A stretch of 64,000 bases of DNA from CAZAMI01 sp964627805 (GTDB lineage: Archaea > Thermoproteota > Thermoprotei_A > Sulfolobales > NBVN01): contig CAZVLA010000036.1 in the NCBI GenBank assembly GCA_964627805.1, forward strand, positions 19,804-83,803. The letters are read 5' to 3'. The position numbers and the translations under genes were made by a program. Below the pieces are notes generated by a model. That model was given only the letters and a program-made list of their open reading frames with translations, had not been told where the DNA came from and ran no database searches. Positions 27,601-34,933 of this stretch are shown here, one piece after another (position 1 is the stretch's first letter; each line of letters begins with the position of its first letter).

Positions 27601-28312
27601 TAATGGTGAGGCCTACGTAATGAGTAAGTACTCAGGGGGTTCGTGGGTAGCACTAATACCTACTAAGCTCCTACGTAAGGGCATTAACCACTTAGTAATA
27701 ACTGCCGGTGATGTTAAGCTCCATGAACGTACATTCACCTTAAGCAGTACCGAGGTAGTTACTGAGTTCAGTAGGTACTTGGTTAGGGTTGGTGAGGGGG
27801 TTAAGGTTAGGGTTAAGGTATTTAATGCCTCAGAACCCCTCAGTAGGTACTCATTAGTTATTACCTACGTAAGTACATCAAGCAACGTAAGTAATTACCT
27901 AGCGTACGTCACGGAGTTGAGCAGTAGTGAATTACTCATTAATTGGGTACCTAAGGAGGCAGGGATCTACGTAGTAACTACTAAGCTCCTTAAGGACGGT
28001 GAGTTAATTAGTAAGTACGTTAGTAGGGAATTAATCGTCGTACCTAAGGATGAGACGACACTACTTAAGTTCATACCTGAGGTAGCGGGTAATGCGTTAG
28101 TTATTGATGGTTTAGCGTACGTACCTTGGGGTAATGAAGTACGGGTTAAGGTATTCATCAATAACTCACTAGTCCATGAGGGTGTGGTTAAGGGTTACGT
28201 ATTCAAGTATTCAGTAAGGGTAGGTAGGGGTAGTACATACGTAGTTAGGGTTGAGTACGTAGTCGATGGTGAATCAGTAGCAACTGAAGAAGCTATCGTT
28301 AGGGTTAAGTGA
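24593..28312 (+). CDS. Large secreted beta-rich protein (1239 residues), partner of the giant protein
   Basis: A secreted protein of unknown family. The signal peptide is at residues ~10-36 (PLVATLIVVAAILATTPYVTQVSA). The first mature domain (40-100) resembles a PEGA repeat ('FAVFINGTFKGLYDTEALLRLRRGTYEVSL'), and similar 'vfINGe...ylprGrwcIkL' units recur, for example near residue 410, suggesting serial PEGA- or Ig-like beta domains to the end. Asn-x-Ser/Thr sites are many. There is no C-terminal membrane helix, so it must be released or held by its partner. It starts (GTG 24593) inside the end of the 2042-residue gene with an 8-base overlap, which implies coupled translation and probably a complex. 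A second GTG at 24602 is an alternative start. Confidence 0.75.
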   Translation: MVDVGLLGRSKPLVATLIVVAAILATTPYVTQVSADYYTLKVVTNKPLFAVFINGTFKGLYDTEALLRLRRGTYEVSLISVGTDWVNRTVVLNSNKVVKVGLGIGGYVSIKALIKGPTNYGGTVKACIFKNGRLSSTTFISNNSVLEMVPKLRSTLLGLGIEGGELVNYVVGPKEAREGRLIIKYKDLGLGLLKVVPVTSNVEDLRGGVKALVVNGKYVVVLKEYGGNYVVALRKGRYRVKLVVTPYCSDMSNCPQGITYMSDETTVNVAPGELREVVLKVRPTYARSMRFVIHAKYLGRRYLTYSNVFGLPTWAPGSTYLLDNKLVLINGEELALLTRSSDYALLRMDLSNLSRFNITLLSPTYGVKSVRTDVSPKSLQVRSEVVLSVKLGRVVFRGLRGYLGPSTYVLINGELVNTVPTSYLESQGMYLPRGRWCIKLLSMNWRTYTMYEVSKCLSIRGYDYLVIDSGNYTLRKYPYLSTSVTNSKFKYVSINLVGINYRSTYDLRALVLINGEPVAYKYLRGSKGVLSLVNAFIPANVSNSSVIKIKALVRDVRTGALYVGESEVTASGALLVNVRMRRVNGDLIIDLRSGGRDYRIYAVGNWVDGHFVGAVSGGYGSSTKYVLRGLSLGRHSVKLLVKVCRRYVCSLISREYLVSVGSGDNSLSVLVSSKDFNEALGRAKLVIKGKLGSRNLLMISKSGEARLCSTYLAREDITIDGLKLGDEVKIVSSNDTVVFKEINGDVVALGPTNYYTNWVRLSDLVNEVNLRSDYAYLLVNLGRRVKGEAVAIDSEGTVRSVSSKSYKAFGEYSNYLVIPVSAGYFRLLKLYITVSSHVLTPGGGREYYLVLSNKLLDPGKYYVIPRTSLRPATATLVVKPVSSVTGEPVYLELMALFINGTFVKAVTLVPNSINYVLLNLPINLTYRISIYSRNYELRNYVVKLVRDYQVVELPMRLRSGEVPTYVYLSEVVIDGSKYLEVVMSIEDSSPLKNVLPENVDLVINGEAYVMSKYSGGSWVALIPTKLLRKGINHLVITAGDVKLHERTFTLSSTEVVTEFSRYLVRVGEGVKVRVKVFNASEPLSRYSLVITYVSTSSNVSNYLAYVTELSSSELLINWVPKEAGIYVVTTKLLKDGELISKYVSRELIVVPKDETTLLKFIPEVAGNALVIDGLAYVPWGNEVRVKVFINNSLVHEGVVKGYVFKYSVRVGRGSTYVVRVEYVVDGESVATEEAIVRVK

Positions 28313-28407
28313 GTTAAGCCACCACTCCCTAACCCACGAACACAGGGTATCCTACGCATGAGGATGCAGTAACTGCTTTCGGGTTCCTTAAGATTACGTA
28401 CCCTCCC

Positions 28408-29169
28408 CTACCTACTAATTAACTCGTTGATTACGTCGACTATCTTAGGTAGTGCCTCACCAGCTCGTTCCTTAATGAATATGTCTGCTATGTAGGTAAT
28501 AGCACTCTCACTTACGTTGATCTCTATCACCTTACCTCCCCTATACTTAACTATCCTCGGTATGTAGGATGCTGGAGCAACTACTGCGCTAGTACCCACC
28601 ACTAATATAGCGTCTGCCCTGTACGTATGCTCCATAGCTGAGGACCATGCATCCTCAGGTATTGCCTCACCAAACCATACTACGTCGGGCCTCAGTAGCG
28701 AGCCGCACTTAGGGCACTTAGGTGGTACTTCCTTAGGTGGTTCATTAATTACCTCCCTAAAGCCGCAGCTAACACACCTAACCCTCCTTAAGCTACCGTG
28801 TAACTCAATAACGCATTTAGAACCAGCTAGTTGGTGTAGTCCATCAACGTTCTGAGTTATTAAGCACTTAAGGATCCCTAAACCCTCAAGCTTAGCTAGT
28901 GCCTCATGAGCTGGGTTAGGCTTAGCCCTAAAGACTATACCCATCCTCCACACATACCACTCCCAAACCAACTTAGGGTTCCTACGGAACGCCTCTGGAG
29001 TAGCTAGTTCCTCAGCCCTAAACCTCCTCCATAGACCGTCCCTACCCCTAAAGGTAGGTACTCCGGACTCAGCAGATACCCCAGCACCCGTCAACGCTAT
29101 TAAGTACTTAGACCTCAGTATGGCCTCAGCAGCCTCCCTAATTAAGTCCTTAACCACCCCACCACCCAC
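28408..29169 (-). CDS. Sir2-family NAD-dependent protein deacylase
   Basis: A 253-residue sirtuin. The NAD-binding GAGVSAESGVPTFRG is at residues 28-42, TQNVDGLHQLAG is near 106, the catalytic His lies in ELHGS, and a four-cysteine zinc module (CVSC ... CPKC) follows. A GTSAVVAPAS loop and an EINVSES segment near the C-terminus complete the Rossmann part. It removes acyl groups from lysines; the archaeal target best known is the chromatin protein Alba. It is divergent, 27 bases away, from the ferritin-like gene. Confidence 0.94.
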   Translation of the reverse strand: MGGGVVKDLIREAAEAILRSKYLIALTGAGVSAESGVPTFRGRDGLWRRFRAEELATPEAFRRNPKLVWEWYVWRMGIVFRAKPNPAHEALAKLEGLGILKCLITQNVDGLHQLAGSKCVIELHGSLRRVRCVSCGFREVINEPPKEVPPKCPKCGSLLRPDVVWFGEAIPEDAWSSAMEHTYRADAILVVGTSAVVAPASYIPRIVKYRGGKVIEINVSESAITYIADIFIKERAGEALPKIVDVINELISR

Positions 29170-29196
29170 TGAATTACTTGGCGTACATACATATTA

Positions 29197-29529
29197 GTGA
29201 GTAGTGCGTACCTAGGTAGGTGGTTATTAATGCTAGCTAAGAACCCCCTAGACCTGATTAAGGGTGAGTCATTAAGTACTGAGGGCGTCGCTCAAGCGAT
29301 TAGATTAGCTATTATTGGTGAGTTAGACGCTATTAACCTGTACCTACAGTTGGCTGAGGTAATTAGTGATGGTAGGGTTAGGGAGGTTCTTAAGGACATT
29401 GCTGAGGAGGAGAAGGTGCATGTAGGTGAGTTACTTGAGGTTCTTAAGATGATTGATGAGGAGCAGAGTAAGGCACTGATTAAGGGTAGGGAGGAGGTTC
29501 GTGAGTTAATTGGTGGTGGTTCTAGGTAG
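29197..29529 (+). CDS. Small ferritin-like protein (encapsulated-ferritin/rubrerythrin type)
   Basis: A 110-residue helical protein whose two main helices carry the carboxylate-histidine pattern of ferritin-like iron sites: LAIIGELDAINLYLQLAE (Glu in the first helix) and LKDIAEEEKVHVGELLEVL (E-x2-H in the second). Such two-helix proteins dimerise to build one di-iron site and resemble encapsulin cargo ferritins, although no encapsulin shell gene is in the window. It probably oxidises and stores iron or handles peroxide. A GTG start at 29197 is used; an ATG at 29230 is possible and would trim the N-terminus. Confidence 0.8.
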   Translation: MSSAYLGRWLLMLAKNPLDLIKGESLSTEGVAQAIRLAIIGELDAINLYLQLAEVISDGRVREVLKDIAEEEKVHVGELLEVLKMIDEEQSKALIKGREEVRELIGGGSR

Positions 29530-29566
29530 GTTAGCAGTGCTTATCGATTCATAAGTGATTTTATTA

Positions 29567-29583
29567 GGTTAGGTTTCCTAACC
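29567..29583. terminator. Hairpin after the ferritin-like gene
   Basis: GGTTAGG-TTT-CCTAACC is a perfect 7-base stem, 38 bases beyond the ferritin-like stop, followed 16 bases later by a T6 run. It may end transcription or act as an operator for the next gene. Confidence 0.35.
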
Positions 29584-29599
29584 CTATAGAATAGTTAGA

Positions 29600-29608
29600 T
29601 TTTTTATC
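29600..29608 (+). promoter_or_regulatory. TATA-like element before 29638
   Basis: TTTTTTATC is centred about 34 bases upstream of the TTG start of the next membrane-protein gene. Confidence 0.35.
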
Positions 29609-29637
29609 CTATAGGTTAATTCTTCTCGGTGGGTTAG

Positions 29638-30165
29638 TTGAGGAGTAGGGCTTGGGAATCACTGCTTAAGTTAGGTGTTACGTACTCATTAGTGATGATA
29701 CTGGCTTCACTTGCTTTAGGAGTTACTTATAGGGAGGTGAGTAAGGCTTACTTGAGTTCATTACCGCTGGATAAGTCATTGCTTGCTTCCTACTACTTAA
29801 GCTTAATGCATGGGCATGCGTTAGTAGCTGGTGCGTTACTAGTAACTACTTTGTTAGTGATTACCTACCTACTAATGAAGTCCGGAGTACTTAGTGAGGG
29901 TGACTTAATGGGTTTAAGGAAGGCTATGGTAGTGTTAGTTATTGGTTCATTAGCTGCGGTAGTGCTACTTACTTACAAGGGGTTAGTAGTAGCTACTAAC
30001 TACGTAGGCTTAGGTAGCTTAGGTATGGCTAATGAAGCACTATTCGATGGTGATTCAGTAGTTAGGGAGGGTATCTACGGCGTATCTCACCTACTCTTAG
30101 GTATTGGGGTTACTTGGTACGTTATTAAGTTAATGAAGGCGTCACTTAGGTTAGGTAAGTCATGA
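29638..30165 (+). CDS. Four- or five-helix membrane protein, DUF2871-like
   Basis: A 175-residue membrane protein with hydrophobic helices near residues 12-30, 55-80, 98-122 and 145-163. The SLMHGHALVAGALLVTTLL segment with two close histidines, and the later YGVSHLLLGIG, resemble the small DUF2871 family, where conserved His could bind haem or copper. The function is unknown. It leads a run of three plus-strand membrane-protein genes (29638-31632) with short gaps, possibly an operon. The start is TTG at 29638. Confidence 0.65.
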   Translation: MRSRAWESLLKLGVTYSLVMILASLALGVTYREVSKAYLSSLPLDKSLLASYYLSLMHGHALVAGALLVTTLLVITYLLMKSGVLSEGDLMGLRKAMVVLVIGSLAAVVLLTYKGLVVATNYVGLGSLGMANEALFDGDSVVREGIYGVSHLLLGIGVTWYVIKLMKASLRLGKS

Positions 30166-30219
30166 ATGTACTGAACGTCTTTAACTAGGGTATACTCAGT
30201 ATTAAGTGGTAGTGAGTGT

Positions 30220-30711
30220 ATGAGGTCGTACGTCTTTAGGAGGTTCATGATACCTACTACGTACTTAGTAATAGGTACCACATCACTAGCTTACGGAGGT
30301 ACCTTAGTACTTAATTACTTAGCTGAGCTAGTGATTAGGTTAGTGTCTTCAGTAGTCTTCATACTAACAATCATAGCTATGGTTAAGGTACACTCAATGT
30401 ACCCTAAGAAGCATGACCTACCGTCAGACTTCCCTAAGCTACTTAGGGAGGGTCCGTACGCAGTAGTTAGGCACCCACTATACGCACTAGTAATTACTAA
30501 TCAATTAAGCATACCTGCATTCATGCTTAGTCTATGGGGGCTAATTACCTTCCTAGCATGCCTACCCCTATGGTACGTACTGATTAGGCTTGAGGAGAGG
30601 GAACTCATTGATTACTGGGGTGAGGAGTACTTAAGGTACATGAGGGAGGTCCCATCAATCATACCCATACCTAGGAGGTTTAGGAGGGGTGGTTCCGGAG
30701 GTAATTCTTAA
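30220..30711 (+). CDS. Isoprenylcysteine methyltransferase-like membrane methyltransferase
   Basis: A 163-residue membrane protein of the ICMT/PEMT-like superfamily. The hallmark is the SAM-binding region LREGPYAVVRHPLYALVI (G-P-Y-x-x-x-R-H-P near residues 78-88) followed by two helices and E-E-R-E-L...YWGEEYLRYMREVP, which matches the C-terminal signature of the family. Relatives methylate isoprenylated cysteines or phospholipids; prokaryotic substrates are mostly unknown. It lies 54 bases after the DUF2871-like gene and 36 bases before a CPBP protease gene. Confidence 0.85.
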   Translation: MRSYVFRRFMIPTTYLVIGTTSLAYGGTLVLNYLAELVIRLVSSVVFILTIIAMVKVHSMYPKKHDLPSDFPKLLREGPYAVVRHPLYALVITNQLSIPAFMLSLWGLITFLACLPLWYVLIRLEERELIDYWGEEYLRYMREVPSIIPIPRRFRRGGSGGNS

Positions 30712-30747
30712 ATACCTCGCACCCCGAGGTATTTCTTAGGTGCTGGA

Positions 30748-31632
30748 ATGAGTACTTACGAACTACCCCTACGTAAGGTATTGATTACCTACGTACTAAC
30801 CTCCTTCAGTATTGCTTACCTACTAGACACACCCCTAATAACTGGTTATTTACCACGTACGTACTTCCCCCTAATAGCTACGGTACGTATGTGGGCACCA
30901 TTCACAGCAGTAATTACCTCACTCTGGGTCTGTGGCGTACCTATTAGGGGTGGTCTTAAGTACGTTGGTGTTAGGTTAGGTAGGCTTAAGTACGTACCCC
31001 TAGCCCTCTCAATACCCTACGTAATATACTTACTAGGTGCTAGTATCTGCTACTTAGGGGGTCTAGAACCCACTAACCCACTACTAGCTATTACTAAGGA
31101 GTTAGGTAAGTCAGCAGTGATTGCGTCAGCACTCATTAAGGCTAACCCACTAGGTTTCCTAGCCCTCCAACTAGTGATGTCGGGGGTTGCTGGAGTAACG
31201 ATTAATGCTGTAGTAGCTCTTGGTGAGGAGGTTGGTTGGAGGGGCTTAATGTACTCAGTACTAAGGCCTAAGTACGGGTTAGTACCCTCAGCACTAGTGA
31301 CTGGTGTTGCTTGGGGTTTATGGCACGCACCACTAATAATATTCCTTAAGTACGGACTACCACACCACCCAGACGCCTTAGGCGTAGCTATGTACACGGC
31401 AGTAGTGAGTGTTTGGTCGTTAATTATGTACGTACTTAGGGAGGCTTCAGGATCCGTAGTACCTCCAGCCGTAATGCACGGTACCTTAAACGCCTTAGGT
31501 AATTTAATGCTATTCACCTACCCAGGTATTGATGAGGTATACACCATACCCTTAGGGCTAGCTTCCTTAGTAGCTTCAGTTTTAGTAGCTACTGCATTAC
31601 TCATTATAAGGTCCGCCTTAATGAGTAGGTAA
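30748..31632 (+). CDS. CPBP-family intramembrane metalloprotease
   Basis: A 294-residue membrane protein with about eight helices and the three CPBP (Rce1/Abi) motifs: E160-E161-V-G-W-R165, L-W-H-A-P near residue 192, and H-G-T-L-N near 246. These residues bind zinc and cut substrates within the membrane. Eukaryotic Rce1 trims prenylated proteins, which is of interest because an ICMT-like gene directly precedes it. Bacterial relatives give bacteriocin immunity. The archaeal substrate is unknown. Confidence 0.88.
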   Translation: MSTYELPLRKVLITYVLTSFSIAYLLDTPLITGYLPRTYFPLIATVRMWAPFTAVITSLWVCGVPIRGGLKYVGVRLGRLKYVPLALSIPYVIYLLGASICYLGGLEPTNPLLAITKELGKSAVIASALIKANPLGFLALQLVMSGVAGVTINAVVALGEEVGWRGLMYSVLRPKYGLVPSALVTGVAWGLWHAPLIIFLKYGLPHHPDALGVAMYTAVVSVWSLIMYVLREASGSVVPPAVMHGTLNALGNLMLFTYPGIDEVYTIPLGLASLVASVLVATALLIIRSALMSR

Positions 31633-31707
31633 TTAAGTAGTTAGTAGAACCTAAGCCACTCAATACTAATTACTGACCTTAACCAGTAATTAATTGGGTG
31701 TTCTTCA

Positions 31708-32472
31708 TTGGGTAGGTGGTCTGAACTTCATGAGAGGATCTTGAGGATTATAAGACCCAAGGGTGACCCAGTAGGTATTAAGTTATTCACTACGGAGGAT
31801 GAGGCCCGTAGAGTTGCTGGTGAGTTCTCTAAGTTAAGTATAGCTATGTGCCAAGCAATTAAGTTAGCATCAAACTGTAGGCAGGTAGTAATAGCTAATG
31901 CTGATAACATTGATGAGTGCGTCGTAGGTACTTACGTACTAGGCTTTAAGGAACCACCACCAGACCTCGAGAAGAGGTGGGTTGAGGGATTCGGCTACAC
32001 ACCCGAGCTATTCAAGAAGTTAGTTGAGGGTGTCCACGCACTACCCATGGGTAAGTACAGAGCAGCTGTATTCGCGCCACTCAAGAACTTCGATAAGTAC
32101 GGTGTCGAGCCCGACGCTATAGTATTAGTAGTTAATTCAATGCAGGCATACCTAGCACTAGTCGGTTACTTCGACGCTACGGGTAAGAAAGTAGTTAGTG
32201 ACTTCAACGGACACGCAGCTTGCGAGGTAGTAGCTACGGTAGTTAATGGTAAGTCACCATGGCTGACAATACCGTGTGGTGGTGCTAGGGGTATTGCTGA
32301 AGCTCAAGACGATGAGTTATGGCTAGGTATGAGAGTTAATGAGGTTGAGGCAGCCCTCAAGAGGCTTGAGGCAGTAGGACTTAACTACCCACCACCAATC
32401 TTCCAGAAGCTATGGTCACCACTAGTACCTAAGCACCCACTAACCTACTTAATAGCTAGGAAACCAAAGTAG
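31708..32472 (+). CDS. DUF169-family protein
   Basis: A 254-residue soluble protein of the DUF169 family. It shows 'IRPKGDPVGIKLFTTEDEARR' at the N-terminus, 'AMCQAIKLAS' with a Cys near residue 49, 'VVNSMQAYLALVGYF' near 147, and the C-terminal 'WLTIPCGGARGIAEAQDDELWLGM' signature with another conserved Cys. Members occur in anaerobes and methanogens; the function is not established. The TTG start at 31708 is the first in frame. It stands alone between the CPBP gene and a hairpin at 32489. Confidence 0.85.
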   Translation: MGRWSELHERILRIIRPKGDPVGIKLFTTEDEARRVAGEFSKLSIAMCQAIKLASNCRQVVIANADNIDECVVGTYVLGFKEPPPDLEKRWVEGFGYTPELFKKLVEGVHALPMGKYRAAVFAPLKNFDKYGVEPDAIVLVVNSMQAYLALVGYFDATGKKVVSDFNGHAACEVVATVVNGKSPWLTIPCGGARGIAEAQDDELWLGMRVNEVEAALKRLEAVGLNYPPPIFQKLWSPLVPKHPLTYLIARKPK

Positions 32473-32488
32473 TTTTTACCATACCCAA

Positions 32489-32506
32489 CCCTACTCAAGA
32501 GTAGGG
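32489..32506. repeat. Hairpin CCCTACTC-AA-GAGTAGGG
   Basis: A perfect 8-base stem with a 2-base loop, 17 bases after the DUF169 stop and 47 bases before the next start. Its core equals the palindrome at 4992-5005 apart from the central AA/TT. It may be a terminator for DUF169 or an operator for the next gene, whose TATA-like TTAACTTATACG follows directly. Confidence 0.4.
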
Positions 32507-32552
32507 GTTAACTTATACGGGGAGTCACCCCCAGTACTTAGGGAGTAACTCG

Positions 32553-33545
32553 GTGTGGAGTAAGTTAAGGATACTACCACCTAAGGACTTAAGGTACGGA
32601 GGCTCAGCTAAGCTACATCCTGAGGTTTACCGTTGGTTAAGTAGTTACGGTGGCTACTCAGTAATTACTTACTGGTTTAAGTTCCCCTACGACCTCATAC
32701 CCGGTGATGGTGTTGAGTACGAACCCCTAAGCATTATTGAGTGTGGGGAGGGTCTTCGTGAGGTTCAGGTTAGGGCTCACTGGAGGTTAATAGGCTTTAG
32801 TCGTGACGTGCTCGACTTAAGTAGTGGTTACTTAGTAGTTAGCTTTACGGACTCAGGGCATACACCACTACCTAAGCTTAATGAGGGTATTAAGTTACGT
32901 GAGTTAATGAGTAGGACCTACGTATTAAGTCCTGAAGTACTTAATGACTCAGTAACCCTCCTGTCAGTTACTGCAGTAATTACTTACTCACTCATGACTA
33001 GTGATTGGGGGGACGCCTACGAACCCGTAATCCATGAGGGTGGGGGACCTACGAAGGACTTAAGAGTGGGTAGGGACCCCTTAAGTAAGCCTTGGGTAGT
33101 TCCTGAAGGACTTAGTAGGGTAGGTACTCCAGTAGTTAATGCTTGGTTAAGTGACGTATCTGGGTTACTGAACACACCCTTAGGGGAAGTCGTTAGTGAG
33201 TCCATTAAGTACTTAGGAGTTGGTGATGCTTTAGAAGCTATTAACTCATGCGTAGACCCTAACTCAAGGATTGAGGGTGTAGGTGATGGGTTACTTAAGT
33301 CAGTAATTAATGCGTTCCTTAAGGGGTACGGAGTATCTAGGGGATGTGTTGATTACGTACTTAGGAAGTACCTACCATTAACTATAGTTACTTCAGTACT
33401 ACCTAACATTACTAACTTAATAAGTAAGGAGTTACTACCTAAGGTGCTTAAGGCTTCATTAATAGTCATAACCGCCTACTTAAGTGACGTAGGTGACGTA
33501 CTTAGTGCTTACTTAAGGAGGTTAGGTAGTGGCTTACCTACTTGA
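32553..33545 (+). CDS. Conserved-looking protein of unknown function (330 residues)
   Basis: Not recognised. The protein is predicted soluble, with no signal peptide. The N-terminal half is beta-rich and contains 'YWFKFPYDLIPGDGVEYEPLSII', 'VQVRAHWRLIGF' and 'DSGHTPLPKL', a set reminiscent of acidic metal- or sugar-binding beta folds. The segment WGDAYEPVIHEGGGPTKDL follows near residue 152. The C-terminal third is helical. It uses a GTG start and ends in a 12-base convergent overlap with the CDF transporter gene. Confidence 0.55.
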   Translation: MWSKLRILPPKDLRYGGSAKLHPEVYRWLSSYGGYSVITYWFKFPYDLIPGDGVEYEPLSIIECGEGLREVQVRAHWRLIGFSRDVLDLSSGYLVVSFTDSGHTPLPKLNEGIKLRELMSRTYVLSPEVLNDSVTLLSVTAVITYSLMTSDWGDAYEPVIHEGGGPTKDLRVGRDPLSKPWVVPEGLSRVGTPVVNAWLSDVSGLLNTPLGEVVSESIKYLGVGDALEAINSCVDPNSRIEGVGDGLLKSVINAFLKGYGVSRGCVDYVLRKYLPLTIVTSVLPNITNLISKELLPKVLKASLIVITAYLSDVGDVLSAYLRRLGSGLPT

Positions 33546-34814
33546 GTGGGGCCTTACCCAAGGCTCCTCACGTGTTGGCTCGGTTAATCTAGTTAATTCC
33601 CTGTTTAGGAACTTCCTAATAGCTACCTCTAAGGTAGTCCCCTCATCAACCCTCCAAACGAATATCTTATGCCTAAGTAGTAGTGAGTAAGCTAACTCAC
33701 CTATATTAGTTACTAGTACGTCAGTAACTCCTAACCTATGGAGCTCCTCAGCAACCGTAGCACCTACTAGTAACTTCCTCCTAACACCACCCTCTGAAGT
33801 ACCTACCTTAGGTTCAGGCCTCCTAACGTACTCCACCTTAACCACTTCACCACCCCTAACCCTAACTATGGTGAAGTACTTAGCCCTACCGAAGTGCTTA
33901 GATAGGGGCTTACCCATACCTACCTCATCCTGAGGTACGCATATCGTGAATTCCTCCCTAACCCTAGGCTCGACCTTAACCACTACATCCTCTACGTATG
34001 GGTACCTCCTCCTAACCTCCCTACTGAACCTACTTATGAATACGTAGGTATCCTCGATTAGGTGTAGTGGTGGTGCTTGAGTAGTTACCTCAAGAAACAC
34101 TACAGGACCTGCCCACCTAGCCCTTAAGTCAGTAAGTACGTACTCACCCCTAGACACCTCCCTAAACACCTCCTTAACACCCTCCATGAAACCCCTATCC
34201 TTAGGTAGGTCTAGGAGCGATAGTAGTGAGTCCTTACCAGCTTCGTAGGAGGCCCAGAAGAGACCAGCTACAGCAACGATTACTGAGGCTAGGTAAGCAA
34301 TTACGGAGTTAGTTAGGAGGTAAGTAATTAGACCTACTAAGACCCCCGAACCCTCAATAACGTCGGATACCGTATGTAGTGCGTCAGCTCTTAAGGCTGG
34401 TGAGTTACTTACTGAAGCACCCCTAAACTTAACGTAAGCAGCACCACCTATGAGGGGTAGTGAAGCTGCTTGAGTAATAGCTGGTAGTGGGTTAGGTGGT
34501 GTTAAGGACTTAGTAGTTAGGGATGAGGTCAGTACCTCAGCACCTAGGAACGCCATAGCTACAGCTAAGCCTAAGCTAGCTAAGTCCTCAATCCTGTATA
34601 GCCCGTAGGGGAACTTCCTAGATACCTCAGACCTCACCAGAACCATCGACGCTAGGACCGCTAAGGTAATGACTACATCAAGTAATGCGTGCATAGCCTC
34701 AACAGCTACTGCCGCATTACCTACTAAGTAACCACCTAAGAACCTAAGTAGGGTAGCTAATGCCGTCAGTAGTAGTGAAGCTAGTACGTACCTATACACG
34801 CTACGTAGGGACAC
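33534..34814 (-). CDS. Cation diffusion facilitator fused to a NifX-like domain
   Basis: A 426-residue protein. Residues 1-190 are a six-helix CDF transporter with metal-site residues in EAMHALLDVV (H-x3-D, helix 2) and RADALHTVSDV (D-A-L-H-x3-D, helix 5). Residues ~205-285 form the usual cytoplasmic ferredoxin-like domain. Residues ~290-400 add a dinitrogenase iron-molybdenum cofactor-binding (NifX/NifB C-terminal) domain: 'ICVPQDEVGMGKPLSKHFGRAKYFTIV' and 'VAEELHRLGVTDVLVTNIGE'. Zn, Fe or Mn efflux is likely; the added domain could sense metal or metal clusters. Confidence 0.9.
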   Translation of the reverse strand: MSLRSVYRYVLASLLLTALATLLRFLGGYLVGNAAVAVEAMHALLDVVITLAVLASMVLVRSEVSRKFPYGLYRIEDLASLGLAVAMAFLGAEVLTSSLTTKSLTPPNPLPAITQAASLPLIGGAAYVKFRGASVSNSPALRADALHTVSDVIEGSGVLVGLITYLLTNSVIAYLASVIVAVAGLFWASYEAGKDSLLSLLDLPKDRGFMEGVKEVFREVSRGEYVLTDLRARWAGPVVFLEVTTQAPPLHLIEDTYVFISRFSREVRRRYPYVEDVVVKVEPRVREEFTICVPQDEVGMGKPLSKHFGRAKYFTIVRVRGGEVVKVEYVRRPEPKVGTSEGGVRRKLLVGATVAEELHRLGVTDVLVTNIGELAYSLLLRHKIFVWRVDEGTTLEVAIRKFLNRELTRLTEPTREEPWVRPHSSR

Positions 34815-34933
34815 TCAACCACCTAAGCCTTAATTACTTAGGGGTAAATAACGTGATTATAGGTGGGCTTAACTGAATTAGTTAAACCCAAGCATTATTA
34901 CCTAAGCCTAAACCCTACGAATTAGGTGGTTCA

